Of a DNA stretch of 64,000 nucleotides, positions 1 to 8,224 are shown one piece after another. The stretch comes from Lysobacter sp036697405 (GTDB taxonomy: Bacteria; Pseudomonadota; Gammaproteobacteria; Xanthomonadales; Xanthomonadaceae). The notes beneath the pieces are model-generated. The model was given only the letters and a program-made list of their open reading frames with translations. It made no database searches and was not told the origin of the DNA. Position 1 is the stretch's first letter, and every line of letters begins with the position of its first letter. The position numbers were made by a program, and so were the translations under genes. The DNA is taken from NCBI RefSeq assembly GCF_036697405.1, contig NZ_JBAHWA010000011.1:35662-99661 (forward strand), in the 5' to 3' direction.

Positions 1-602
1 ACTTCGGTGAGCGCGTCGCGCCACTTCTTCTTCGACAGCTTGCCGTTCTCGAAGAAGCGGCGGGTGGTGGCGATGCAGCCCAGCTGCAGGCTTTCGCGCT
101 CGATGGCCTCGAAGCCGCTGCCGATGATGCATTCGGTGGAACCGCCGCCGATGTCGATCACCAGGCGCAGGTCGCCCGGCTTGGACGGCTGGGCGTGGGC
201 CACGCCGAGGTAGATCAGGCGCGCCTCTTCGCGGCCGGCGACCACTTCGATGGCGTGGCCCAGCGCGGTTTCGGCCGGCATCAGGAAGCTTTGCGGCGCG
301 GCCAGGCGGCGCACCGTGTTGGTCGCGATCGCGCGCACCCGTTGCGGCGGCACGTCGCGGATGCGCTGGCCGAAGCGCGACAGGCATTCCAGCGCGCGCT
401 GGCGCACGTCCGGGGCCAGGCCGCCCTTGCGGTCCAGGCCCTCGGCCATGCGCACGGTCTCGCGCAGGCGGTCGACGGTGCGCAGCTGGCCCAGCACGTA
501 ACGCGCGACCACCATGTGGAAACTGTTCGAGCCCAGGTCGACGGCGGCGAGCAGGTCGCCGTCCTGGAGCGGCAGGGCGGTGGTCGGGTAGGCGTCGTTC
601 AT
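1..602 (-). CDS. ppx: Exopolyphosphatase, Ppx/GppA family (partial, 3' end outside window)
   Basis: Hydrolyses terminal phosphates from polyphosphate in the cytoplasm. Only the N-terminal 200 residues are here. They show the family's actin-like ATPase-fold motifs: AAVDLGSNSFHM near the start and DIGGGSTE near residue 150. The ATG at 602 overlaps the stop of the upstream ppk gene (ATGA), so the two are translationally coupled. It is the last visible gene of phoB-phoR-ppk-ppx, so synthesis and degradation of polyphosphate lie in one transcription unit. The gene runs off the left edge, so its C-terminal domain cannot be judged. Confidence 0.93.
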   Translation of the reverse strand, partial: MNDAYPTTALPLQDGDLLAAVDLGSNSFHMVVARYVLGQLRTVDRLRETVRMAEGLDRKGGLAPDVRQRALECLSRFGQRIRDVPPQRVRAIATNTVRRLAAPQSFLMPAETALGHAIEVVAGREEARLIYLGVAHAQPSKPGDLRLVIDIGGGSTECIIGSGFEAIERESLQLGCIATTRRFFENGKLSKKKWRDALTE

Positions 603-2740
603 CCGCAGATTTTCGCCAATAACGTGGCTTGTGCGGAATGGGGCATGGCGTCGCCCTGCGGCACGACCCGCTCGTACTCGCCGTCGGCGCGCAGTTCCCA
701 GGCGCTGAGGTTGTCGGCCAGGTAGTTGCTCAGGGCTTCGTCGTAGACGCGTTCGGCCAGGGCTGGGTCGAGGATGGGGAAGCCGGTCTCGACGCGGCGC
801 AGCAGGTTGCGTTCCAGCCAGTCGGCGCTGGAGCAGAACAGGTCGGGCTCGCCGTCGTTGCCGAACCAGTAGACGCGGTGGTGCTCGAGGAAGCGGCCGA
901 CGATCGAGCGCACCCGGATGTTGTCGGACACGCCCGGCACGCCCGGGCGCAGGGTGCAGGCGCCGCGCACGATCAGGTCGATCTGCACGCCGGCCTGCGA
1001 GGCCTGGTAGAGCGCGCGGATCACCTGCGGCTCGTTGAGGGCGTTCATCTTGGCGACGATGCGCGCGGGCTTGCCGGCGCGCGCGTGCTTGGTCTCGCGG
1101 TCGATGCGCATCAGCACGCCGGCGTGCAGGGTGAACGGCGATTGCAGCAGGCGCTTGAGCTTCAGCGACGGCGCCAGGCCGGACAGCTGCTGGAAGATCA
1201 GGTGCACGTCGTTGCCGATGTCCGGATCGGCGGTGATCAGGCCGAAGTCGGTGTAGGCGCGCGCGGTGCCGCTGTGGTAGTTGCCGGTGCCCAGGTGCAC
1301 GTAGCGGCGTAGCTTACGGCCCTCGCGGCGCACGATCAGCAGCATCTTGGCGTGGGTCTTGTAGCCGACCACGCCGTACACCACCTGCACGCCGGCTTCC
1401 TGCAGACGGTCGGCCAGGCCGAGGTTGGCCTCCTCGTCGAAGCGCGCGCGCAGTTCCACCACCACGGTGACGTCCTTGCCGTTGCGCGCGGCCTGGACCA
1501 GCTGCTCGACGATGGGCGAATCCTTGCCGGCGCGATACAGGGTCTGCTTGATCGCCAGCACGTTGGGGTCTTCGGCGGCCTGGCGGATCAGCTCCAGCAC
1601 CGGGGTGAAGGCTTCGAAGGGGTGGTGCAGCAGCACGTCGCCGTTGCCGACCTTCTCGAACATGCTCTCTATGCCCGGCAGCAGGCGCTGCTGGTAGGGC
1701 GGGAACTTGAGCTCGGGGCGCTGGACCAGGTCGTAGACCTGGATCACGCGGTTGAGGTTGACCGGCCCGTTGATGCGGTAGACCGCGTTCTCGGGCAGGT
1801 CGAAGTTCTCCAGCAGGCTGCGCACGATCGGCTTGGGGCACTGCTCGGCGATCTCCAGGCGCACCGCGCGCAGGTAGCCGCGGCCGACCAGCTCGTCGCG
1901 CAGGGCCAGGGCGATGTTGTCGACCTCCTCCTCGTCCACCAGCAGCTCGGAGTTGCGGGTCACGCGGAACTGGTAGGCGCCCTTGACCTCCATGCCCGGG
2001 AACAGCTCGTCGACGAAGGTCGACAGCACCGAGGACAGGAACACGAAGTCGTGCTTGCCGCCGGAGACGTTCTCCGGCATCTGGATGATGCGCGGCAGCG
2101 AGCGCGGCGCGCGCACGATGGCCAGGTTGCCGGCGCGGCCGAACGCGTCCTTGCCTTCCAGCACCACCACGATGTTGAGCGATTTGTTGAGGATCTTCGG
2201 GAACGGATGCGCCGGGTCCAGGCCCAGCGGCGACAGCACCGGCATGATCTCGTCGCGGAAGTAGGCGCGCAGCCAGCGGGTCTGGGCGGCGTTCCAGGAG
2301 TCGCGGCCGAGCACGCGCACTCCGGCGTCGCGCAGCGCCGGCCGGACCACCTCGTTCCAACATTCGTACTGGGCCTTGACCAGCTCGGCGGCGCGGTCGT
2401 GGATGCGCGACAGCACGGTCGACGGCGGCAGCCCGTCGGCGCCGGGGATCAGGCCCAGGTCCTGGGCGTGGCGCAGGGTGCCGGCGCGGATCTCGAAGAA
2501 CTCGTCGAGGTTGGTGCAGGAGATGCACAGGTATTTCAGCCGCTCCAGCAGCGGCACCTGCGGGTCCTGCGCCTGCGCCAGCACGCGGAAGTTGAAGTCC
2601 AGCTGCGACAGCTCGCGGTTGAAGTACAGGCTGTGGTCGCGCAGCGGGTCGCCGTCGTGATTGGCGTCGGGCAGCGCGTTGGTGAGGGCGGCGTTCATGG
2701 CGGACTCGGGACTCGACGGATGGGGCGCGCTGGGATGCAT
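599..2740 (-). CDS. ppk: Polyphosphate kinase 1
   Basis: Reversibly polymerises the gamma-phosphate of ATP into polyphosphate. The protein has the PPK1 N-terminal motif (SLYFNRELSQLDFNFRVL), the NLDEFFEIR motif, and the C-terminal phospholipase-D-like catalytic half with YKTHAKM and HLGTGNYHSGTARAYTDFGL around the phosphorylated histidine. Two starts are possible. An ATG at 2740 overlaps the phoR stop (TGATG), which suggests coupling and gives 713 residues. An ATG at 2698 gives 699 residues, nearer the usual family length. Neither has a clear ribosome-binding site. I chose 2740 because of the overlap. An open frame continues far upstream through phoR but is not coding there. Confidence 0.95.
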   Translation of the reverse strand: MHPSAPHPSSPESAMNAALTNALPDANHDGDPLRDHSLYFNRELSQLDFNFRVLAQAQDPQVPLLERLKYLCISCTNLDEFFEIRAGTLRHAQDLGLIPGADGLPPSTVLSRIHDRAAELVKAQYECWNEVVRPALRDAGVRVLGRDSWNAAQTRWLRAYFRDEIMPVLSPLGLDPAHPFPKILNKSLNIVVVLEGKDAFGRAGNLAIVRAPRSLPRIIQMPENVSGGKHDFVFLSSVLSTFVDELFPGMEVKGAYQFRVTRNSELLVDEEEVDNIALALRDELVGRGYLRAVRLEIAEQCPKPIVRSLLENFDLPENAVYRINGPVNLNRVIQVYDLVQRPELKFPPYQQRLLPGIESMFEKVGNGDVLLHHPFEAFTPVLELIRQAAEDPNVLAIKQTLYRAGKDSPIVEQLVQAARNGKDVTVVVELRARFDEEANLGLADRLQEAGVQVVYGVVGYKTHAKMLLIVRREGRKLRRYVHLGTGNYHSGTARAYTDFGLITADPDIGNDVHLIFQQLSGLAPSLKLKRLLQSPFTLHAGVLMRIDRETKHARAGKPARIVAKMNALNEPQVIRALYQASQAGVQIDLIVRGACTLRPGVPGVSDNIRVRSIVGRFLEHHRVYWFGNDGEPDLFCSSADWLERNLLRRVETGFPILDPALAERVYDEALSNYLADNLSAWELRADGEYERVVPQGDAMPHSAQATLLAKICG

Positions 2741-4089
2741 CAGGGCAGAACGTCGGGCAGGGTATCGAAGTAGGCGTTGTCGCGGCTGCGCACCCGGTCG
2801 GTGCCGAAGTGGCAGGCGAAGCTGCTGCCGCGGCCGACTTCGCTGGCGATCTCCAGGCGCGCCTGGTGCAGGTTGAGCACGTGCTTGACGATGGACAGGC
2901 CCAGGCCGGTGCCGCCGCTCTCGCGCGAACGGCTGGTGGACACGCGGTAGAAGCGTTCGGTGATGCGCGGCAGGTGCGCGGCCGGGATGCCGTAGCCGCT
3001 GTCGATCACTTCCAGCACCACGCCGCGGCCCAGGCCCTGGTGCTCGGGACGGAAGCGGATCCGGATCGAGCCGCCGGCCGGGGTGTAGCGGATGGCGTTG
3101 CTGACCAGGTTGGAGAAGGCGCTGTGCAGCTCCTTGTTGGAGCCCCACAGGTCGACCCCGGCCAGGTCCTCCATCGCGATTTCGTGACGGCCCTGGCTCA
3201 GCGCCACCGCCTCGCGCTTGAGCGTGGACAGCATCGAGGACATGACCACGGTCTCCTCGGCCGGCAGGCTGTCCTGCGATTCCAGCCGCGACAGCATCAG
3301 CAGGTCCTCGACCAACTGGGTCATGCGCTGCGACTGGCGCTGCATCTCGGCCAGCATCGGCGCCCAGTCCGGGTGTTCGGCCGGGTCCAGCATGTCCAGA
3401 TAGCCGTGGACCACGGTCAGCGGCGTGCGCAGTTCGTGCGAGACGTTGGCGACGAAGTCGCGGCGCATCTGCTCCAGCTGGAGCAGGCGGCTGACGTCGC
3501 GCGCGACCAGCAGCCACAGGTTTTCCGAGTACGGGATCAGGCGCAGGCTCAGGGTGGCGGCCGGATTCCAGGGCGAGGCGGCTTCCAGCGGCTCGGCGTT
3601 ACGCCCCGCGGCCAGCCAGTGGGCGAGCTGCAGCGGCTGCAGCTTCTGCGAAAGCGAGCCGCCGATATCGCGCGGGTAGCGCAGGCCGAGCAGGCCGTTG
3701 GCGGCCTCGTTGAACCACTGGATGCGCTGGCTGTTGCGCTCCACCACCACGATCGCGTCGGGCAGGGCGGCGGCGGCGGCGCGGTAGGCGCGCAGCATTT
3801 CGATCAGGCGGCGCTTGCGCCCGCGCATCTCGGCCTGGCTGCGGTGCAGCAGGCGGTCGAGCTCGTTCCAGATGCCTTCGCCCAGCGGCGGGGTCAGGCG
3901 CTGGCGCGCGGTCAGCCGGATCAGCACGCTGCGCAGCCGCCAGTAGTGCCAGGCGACCACGCCCAGCGCGGCCAGGGTCACGGTCGGCCAGGGCTGGCCG
4001 ATCAGCAGCCCGGCCACGGCCGCGGCGACCAGGATCAGCAGCAGCTGTCCCAGGGTGCGGAACCAGGCGGATCGGGCGCGGGGTGGCAT
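2740..4089 (-). CDS. phoR: Phosphate regulon sensor histidine kinase PhoR
   Basis: Membrane sensor kinase that phosphorylates PhoB when phosphate is scarce. Two hydrophobic segments at about residues 13-30 and 35-50 anchor it. A linker and PAS-like domain follow at about 100-195, then the dimerisation/phosphoacceptor motif NVSHELRTPL with His218, and an HATPase domain with NLVSNAIRYTP and GTGLGLSIVKH. The frame is open to a TTG at 4098, but the ATG at 4089 begins a normal MPPRARSAW N-terminus. It starts 11 bp after the phoB stop and its own stop overlaps the ppk start, so it is co-transcribed with both. Confidence 0.93.
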   Translation of the reverse strand: MPPRARSAWFRTLGQLLLILVAAAVAGLLIGQPWPTVTLAALGVVAWHYWRLRSVLIRLTARQRLTPPLGEGIWNELDRLLHRSQAEMRGRKRRLIEMLRAYRAAAAALPDAIVVVERNSQRIQWFNEAANGLLGLRYPRDIGGSLSQKLQPLQLAHWLAAGRNAEPLEAASPWNPAATLSLRLIPYSENLWLLVARDVSRLLQLEQMRRDFVANVSHELRTPLTVVHGYLDMLDPAEHPDWAPMLAEMQRQSQRMTQLVEDLLMLSRLESQDSLPAEETVVMSSMLSTLKREAVALSQGRHEIAMEDLAGVDLWGSNKELHSAFSNLVSNAIRYTPAGGSIRIRFRPEHQGLGRGVVLEVIDSGYGIPAAHLPRITERFYRVSTSRSRESGGTGLGLSIVKHVLNLHQARLEIASEVGRGSSFACHFGTDRVRSRDNAYFDTLPDVLP

Positions 4090-4100
4090 ACCCGCCAAGC

Positions 4101-4808
4101 TTACGCGGCGAGTGAGGCAGAAAAACGATAACCGGCGCCGCGTACCGTCTGGACCATGCCGTCGAGGTGGTGCGGCTCCAGGGTTTTGCGCAGGCGGCGG
4201 ATGTGCACGTCGACCGTGCGCTCTTCCACGTAGACGCTGCCACCCCAGACGTGGTCCAGCAGCTGGGTGCGCGAGTACACCCGCTCCGGATGGGTCATGA
4301 AGAAGTGCAGCAGGCGGTATTCGGTGGGGCCGATCTGCACGGCCTGGTCGCCGCCGTCGCCCTGGGCGAACACGCGGTGGGCGGCGCCGTCGATGCGCAA
4401 CGGGCCGATGCCGACGCTGCCGTCCTCGTCGTCCTCGCGCGAGCGCCGCAGCACGGCGCGGATCCGCGCCAGCAGCTCGCGCGCCGAGAACGGCTTGACC
4501 ACGTAATCGTCGACGCCGGCCTCGAGCCCGCCGACGCGGTCGTTCTCTTCGCCGCGCGCGGTCAGCATGATGATCGGGATCTCGCGGGTCAGCGATTCCT
4601 TGCGCCAGCGCCGGGCCAGCTCCAGGCCGCTGGTGCCGGGCAGCATCCAGTCCAGCAGGATCAGGTCGGGGACGCGGTCGGCGATCGCCGCCTGGGCCTC
4701 GCGCGCGTCGCCGGCATGGATCGGGTCGTATTCGCCCTTGCGCAGGGCGAAGGACACCATGTCGCGGATGGCGGGTTCGTCTTCGACTATGAGGATGCGC
4801 TTCTGCAC
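4101..4808 (-). CDS. phoB: Phosphate regulon response regulator PhoB
   Basis: OmpR-family activator that binds Pho boxes under phosphate limitation. The receiver domain (about residues 4-120) has the acidic pair ED, the phosphoacceptor Asp53 in LLDWMLPG, and the conserved lysine in VVKPFS. A winged-helix DNA-binding domain follows, ending HIRRLRKTLEPH...VRGAGYRF. The start is GTG at 4808. It is first in the phoB-phoR-ppk-ppx run, and a Pho-box-like element lies about 70 bp upstream, which suggests autoregulation. The 235-residue length is normal for PhoB. Confidence 0.95.
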   Translation of the reverse strand: MQKRILIVEDEPAIRDMVSFALRKGEYDPIHAGDAREAQAAIADRVPDLILLDWMLPGTSGLELARRWRKESLTREIPIIMLTARGEENDRVGGLEAGVDDYVVKPFSARELLARIRAVLRRSREDDEDGSVGIGPLRIDGAAHRVFAQGDGGDQAVQIGPTEYRLLHFFMTHPERVYSRTQLLDHVWGGSVYVEERTVDVHIRRLRKTLEPHHLDGMVQTVRGAGYRFSASLAA

Positions 4809-4879
4809 GCGGTCACCGGGGGAGTGGAGGCGGGGCTGGAACAGGGCTGCCTGAAACCGCGCCAGTACACTACCGTTTT

Positions 4880-4897
4880 GTGACGCCCGCGTGACAA
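4880..4897 (-). promoter_or_regulatory. Putative Pho box upstream of phoB
   Basis: Read on the minus strand, two 7-bp direct half-sites, TTGTCAC (4897-4891) and GCGTCAC (4886-4880), are separated by exactly 4 bp. This is the spacing of the PhoB-binding Pho box, whose consensus half-site resembles CTGTCAT/C. It lies upstream of the phoB GTG and would make the operon autoregulated. The match is by eye and the second half-site is imperfect. Confidence 0.55.
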
Positions 4898-4910
4898 TGT
4901 CTTAAAGGCC

Positions 4911-4940
4911 GGGATTGGGGATTCGGGATTGGGGATTCGG
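4911..4940. repeat. Short direct repeat of a 14-bp unit
   Basis: The unit GGGATTGGGGATTC occurs twice in tandem in the gap between phoB and the M48 protease gene. Similar G/A-rich ATTGGGGATTC strings are frequent intergenic filler in Xanthomonadaceae genomes. No coding or regulatory role is visible. Confidence 0.6.
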
Positions 4941-5033
4941 TGGGCAAAACCGCGGCGGTTGGCGGGTGTATGCGCCGCGGCGGGACTGTGACAAGTCCCC
5001 CTATCCCTGATCCCCAGGCGCGGGCGCGGGCGC

Positions 5034-6674
5034 TTAGCGCCTGCGCAGGTCCTCGTCCTTCACGCCCTGGCGGCGCAGCTCCAGCACGGTCGGGGTGATC
5101 GCGGCGATCCGCGCCTCGATGCGGGCGCGGGCGTAGTAATCCAGCTCCGGACGCTTCTTGAGCGTGTTCAGCTGGACCAGGGCCTGTTCCGGGCGCCCGC
5201 CCAGGTAGGCGGCCTCGGCATAGGCCTCGCCGGCGCGGATCGGGTCGCCCGCGATCTCGCAGGCGCGTGCGAACGCCTGCTGGAACAGGGCATCCTCGCT
5301 GGACGCGCCCAGCAGGGGGCGCAGCACGGCCTGGGCGCGCTTGCCGGCCTCCAGCGTGTTGCGCTCGGACAGGGTGCGCGCGTAGGTCAGGGCCACGGCG
5401 CGGTTGTTGGGCATCTGCCGCAGCAGGGACTCGAAACGGGCGTCGGCCGAGGCGGTCTTGCCGCTGAGCGCTTCGGCCTCGCTCAAGGCCAGGCTCAGCC
5501 ACAGGTGGCCGGGGTGCTGCTCCAGCAGTTCGGCGAACACCGGCGCCGCGGCGCCGGCCTGGTTGGCGCGCATGCGCGCCACCGCCAGCCCGTAGCGCTG
5601 GGCATCGTCGAGCTTGACCTTGCCCAGGCGCTCGTACTCGGCGATCGCGTCGCGCGCCGACTCGGCGCTGAGCACGCGCATGCGTTCGCGCGCGAACTCG
5701 AACTGGCCGGTGTCGCCGCCGGACAGCGCATAGCCCTGCAGGCGCAGCGAGCTGGGCAGCAGCGGGTTGTCCAGCCCGCGCGCGTCGCCGGGCAGGCTGT
5801 AGCCGTTCTTGGGGATGCGCTCGCTGCGGGTCGCGTTCGGGGTGGTGGTGGTCGCGACCACGGTGCTGCGCGCGATCTGCTCGGCGCGTGCCTTGGCCTC
5901 GCTGATGCGGGTGGTGGTGACCGGGTGGGTCAGCAGGTAGTCGGGGGTGGGACCGAAATAGCCGGCCGCGTTGCTGCGCGATTTGGCCTGCATCTTGGCG
6001 AAGAAATCGGCCATCGCGGTCGGGTCGTACTGGCTGCGCGCCAGGGTCTGGATGCCCAGGCGGTCGGCCTCGGATTCGTTGGAACGGGTGTAGTCGATCT
6101 GGCGCTGCTGCATCAGGCCCATCGCCGACACCATCGCCGCCTGGGCGGCGTCGTCGGCGGAATTGCCGCCGGCGGCCTGGGCCGCGACGATCGCGCCCAG
6201 CATGGCCAGCAGGATAGGCAACTGGTCGCGCTGGGCGCGCTCGACCCCGCGCAGCACGTGCTGCTGGGTGACGTGGGCGATTTCGTGCGACAGCACCGCG
6301 GCCACTTCGTCCTCGCGCTCGGCCGCCAGCACCAGGCCGACGTTGACGCCGATGTAGCCGCCCAGGGTGGCGAAGGCGTTGATCTGGCGCTGGCGCATCA
6401 CGAAGAAGGTGAAGGGCTGGCGCGGGCGGTCGCTGCTGGCGGCCAGCCGCGTGCCCAGGGTGTCCAGCCAGCTGTTGATCAGCGGATCTTCCAGCAGATA
6501 GTCGTAGTGGCGCAGCTGGGCCAGCAACATGGCGCCGTATTCGCGCTCCTGGGCCGGGGTCAGCAGTTCGCCCGCGGACGAGCCGATGTCGGGCAGGCTC
6601 GAATCCTGGGCCGGCGCGCAAAGGCTGGCGACGGCGAGGGTGATGGCGGCGGAGAGCAGGGCGATGCGGCGCAA
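5034..6674 (-). CDS. bepA: Periplasmic M48-family metalloprotease, BepA/YfgC type with C-terminal TPR-like region
   Basis: Probable outer-membrane protein quality-control protease. A signal peptide (RRIALLSAAITLAVASLC...APA) precedes an M48 domain with zinc motif HEIAH at residues 130-134 and a third-ligand motif NESEAD near 200. The conserved HPVTTTRI segment of BepA follows. The C-terminal 230 residues are alpha-helical and TPR-like. The open frame reaches a GTG at 6725, but a TTG at 6674 is preceded by GAGGAA with 7-nt spacing and puts the signal peptide exactly at the N-terminus, so I chose it. The gene is monocistronic and divergent from grxC. BepA is the best family match; the symbol is by similarity of layout only. 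Confidence 0.85.
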   Translation of the reverse strand: MRRIALLSAAITLAVASLCAPAQDSSLPDIGSSAGELLTPAQEREYGAMLLAQLRHYDYLLEDPLINSWLDTLGTRLAASSDRPRQPFTFFVMRQRQINAFATLGGYIGVNVGLVLAAEREDEVAAVLSHEIAHVTQQHVLRGVERAQRDQLPILLAMLGAIVAAQAAGGNSADDAAQAAMVSAMGLMQQRQIDYTRSNESEADRLGIQTLARSQYDPTAMADFFAKMQAKSRSNAAGYFGPTPDYLLTHPVTTTRISEAKARAEQIARSTVVATTTTPNATRSERIPKNGYSLPGDARGLDNPLLPSSLRLQGYALSGGDTGQFEFARERMRVLSAESARDAIAEYERLGKVKLDDAQRYGLAVARMRANQAGAAAPVFAELLEQHPGHLWLSLALSEAEALSGKTASADARFESLLRQMPNNRAVALTYARTLSERNTLEAGKRAQAVLRPLLGASSEDALFQQAFARACEIAGDPIRAGEAYAEAAYLGGRPEQALVQLNTLKKRPELDYYARARIEARIAAITPTVLELRRQGVKDEDLRRR

Positions 6675-6901
6675 GCAGGCGTTCCTCGGTCGCGGGTGGT
6701 CGCGGACGGCAGTGCACGTTCGCACGGCAGGATGCGGTCCGCCATGCCCGGCGGTGTGAATCGTCCATTAATTGGAGCCTCCCACGGGCCCCTGGACGGC
6801 GCCGGTGGACGACAGCGTTCCGCGGGCGCGGTTTAATGGCGCAGCCTGCGGGCCCATATTCGACCGCAAGCACCCCGCCGAGTTTCATCAGGAGAACCGT
6901 C

Positions 6902-7195
6902 TTGAGCGTCACCGATACCGCGCCGTCCGAAGCGCCCGAGAAGATCGTGATCTACACCACCGCGATCTGCCCTTATTGCGTGGCCGCGAAGAACTTCCTC
7001 AAGAGCAAGGGCGAGGCCTGGACCGAGGTCCGGATCGACCTGGACCCGGCCCAGCGCGAGAAGATGATGAGCCTGACCCGGCGCACCAGCGTGCCGCAGA
7101 TCTTCATCCGCGGCACCCACGTGGGCGGCTACGACGACATGATCGCCCTGCATCGCGCCGGCGGCCTCGAACCTCTTCTGGCGGGTGCGGCATGA
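6902..7195 (+). CDS. grxC: Glutaredoxin 3
   Basis: Small thioltransferase using glutathione to reduce protein and mixed disulfides in the cytoplasm. The thioredoxin fold shows the CPYC active site (Cys23/Cys26), the TSVPQIFI cis-proline segment, and the GGYDDM glutathione-binding motif. The start is TTG at 6902, preceded by AGGAG with 7-nt spacing. An ATG further upstream in frame (6836) would add 22 unconserved residues. The stop overlaps the start of the next gene (ATGA), so the two are coupled. Confidence 0.92.
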   Translation: MSVTDTAPSEAPEKIVIYTTAICPYCVAAKNFLKSKGEAWTEVRIDLDPAQREKMMSLTRRTSVPQIFIRGTHVGGYDDMIALHRAGGLEPLLAGAA

Positions 7196-7593
7196 GCGCG
7201 GCCGACGATACGGGCGAAAAGGACCGCGTGGCCGAGTTCACCGCGTTCCGCAAGCGCATGAACGAACGCATCCTGGCCGAGCCCAACCAGGTCGTGCGGC
7301 GCTTCTTCGCCCTCGACACCCAGACCTACCAGCCCGGCGCGCTGGACCTGAAGACCAAGGAGCTGCTGGGCCTGGTCGCCTCGATGGTGCTGCGCTGCGA
7401 CGACTGCATCAGCTACCACGTGGCCCAATGCAAGGAAGCCGGGGTCAACCGCGACGAAATGTTCGAAGCCTTCTCGGTCGGCCTGGTGGTCGGCGGCTCG
7501 ATCGTGATCCCGCATCTGCGCCGCGCGGTCGATTTCCTCGACCGGCTGGAACAGGGCGAGGCCGCGGCCCCGGCGGGCCACGATCACGGCTGA
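7192..7593 (+). CDS. Carboxymuconolactone decarboxylase / AhpD-like protein
   Basis: 133-residue alpha-helical protein of the CMD/AhpD family. The redox motif Cys69-Asp-Asp-Cys72 with His76 (RCDDCISYHV) is the AhpD-type peroxidase or disulfide reductase signature. It overlaps grxC by 4 bp (ATGA), which links it to thiol redox chemistry; a glutaredoxin is a plausible electron partner, but that is inference. The C-terminus ends in a His-rich HDHG tail. The exact substrate is unknown. Confidence 0.85.
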   Translation: MSAADDTGEKDRVAEFTAFRKRMNERILAEPNQVVRRFFALDTQTYQPGALDLKTKELLGLVASMVLRCDDCISYHVAQCKEAGVNRDEMFEAFSVGLVVGGSIVIPHLRRAVDFLDRLEQGEAAAPAGHDHG

Positions 7594-7630
7594 GGCGAAG
7601 GCGGGGTGGCGTCCGTAGCGGCGCTGCCCC

Positions 7631-7972
7631 ATGAACGGCCTGCTCGCGTCGTTCGTAGGGTGCGGTGACAACCGCACCATCGCCATGGGCCGAAATGGCG
7701 CGGCGGCGCGGTTCGCATTCGCTCACCACACCCTACGGCTGCCCAAGAACGGCCTGCCCGCGTCGCTCGTAGGGTGCGGTGACAACCGCACCATCGCCAT
7801 GGGCCGAAATGGCGCGGCGGCGCGGTTCGCATGCGCTCACCACACCCTACGGCTGCCCATGAACGGCCTGCCCGCGTCGCTCGTAGGGTGCGGTGACAAC
7901 CGCACCATCGCCATGGGCCGAAATGGCGCGGCGGTGCGGTTCGCATGCGCTCACCACACCCTACGGCGCTGC
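7631..7972. repeat. Three tandem 114-bp repeats with internal inverted repeats
   Basis: Copies begin at 7631, 7745 and 7859, exactly 114 bp apart, and differ at only a few positions. Within each copy an arm GTAGGGTGCGGTGA pairs with TCACCACACCCTAC about 80 bp later (13 of 14 bases complementary). The paired elements span 7655-7736, 7769-7850 and 7883-7964. An inner small palindrome, TGCGGTgacaACCGCA, follows the left arm. The array fills the long gap between the AhpD-like gene and icd. An open frame across it is a by-product of the repeat. Related arms occur again near 51.4 kb. Confidence 0.9.
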
Positions 7973-8224
7973 CGGGGGGGGCGGGCGCCCTCGCGCGTCG
8001 AGCTGGCGCGCGGCAAGGCTGGCCGAAGCATGAACGCGACATTCGCGCGTCCCGGCCCGGCGCAGCCCCGTCCCGCCTAGCTTTCAGCGCCCGGGCGCGT
8101 CCACCCGACCATCGTCCAATACGCAGCCGAATGCAGGCCGGGGCCGCTTCCGGCATAATTACGGGGCTCACACCTCGTGCGCCGCGCCGCTTGCGCCGCG
8201 CCCTATTGCTGGAAGAACTCCCTC

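Noticed and set aside
7631..7972. Possible CRISPR array
   Set aside because: Unit length 114 bp, direct tandem without unique spacers and no cas genes.
7631..8080. 149-residue frame over the 114-bp repeats
   Set aside because: Repeated peptide VGCGDNRTIAMGRNGAA arises because 114 is divisible by three; it is also open on the other strand and has no other sign of coding.
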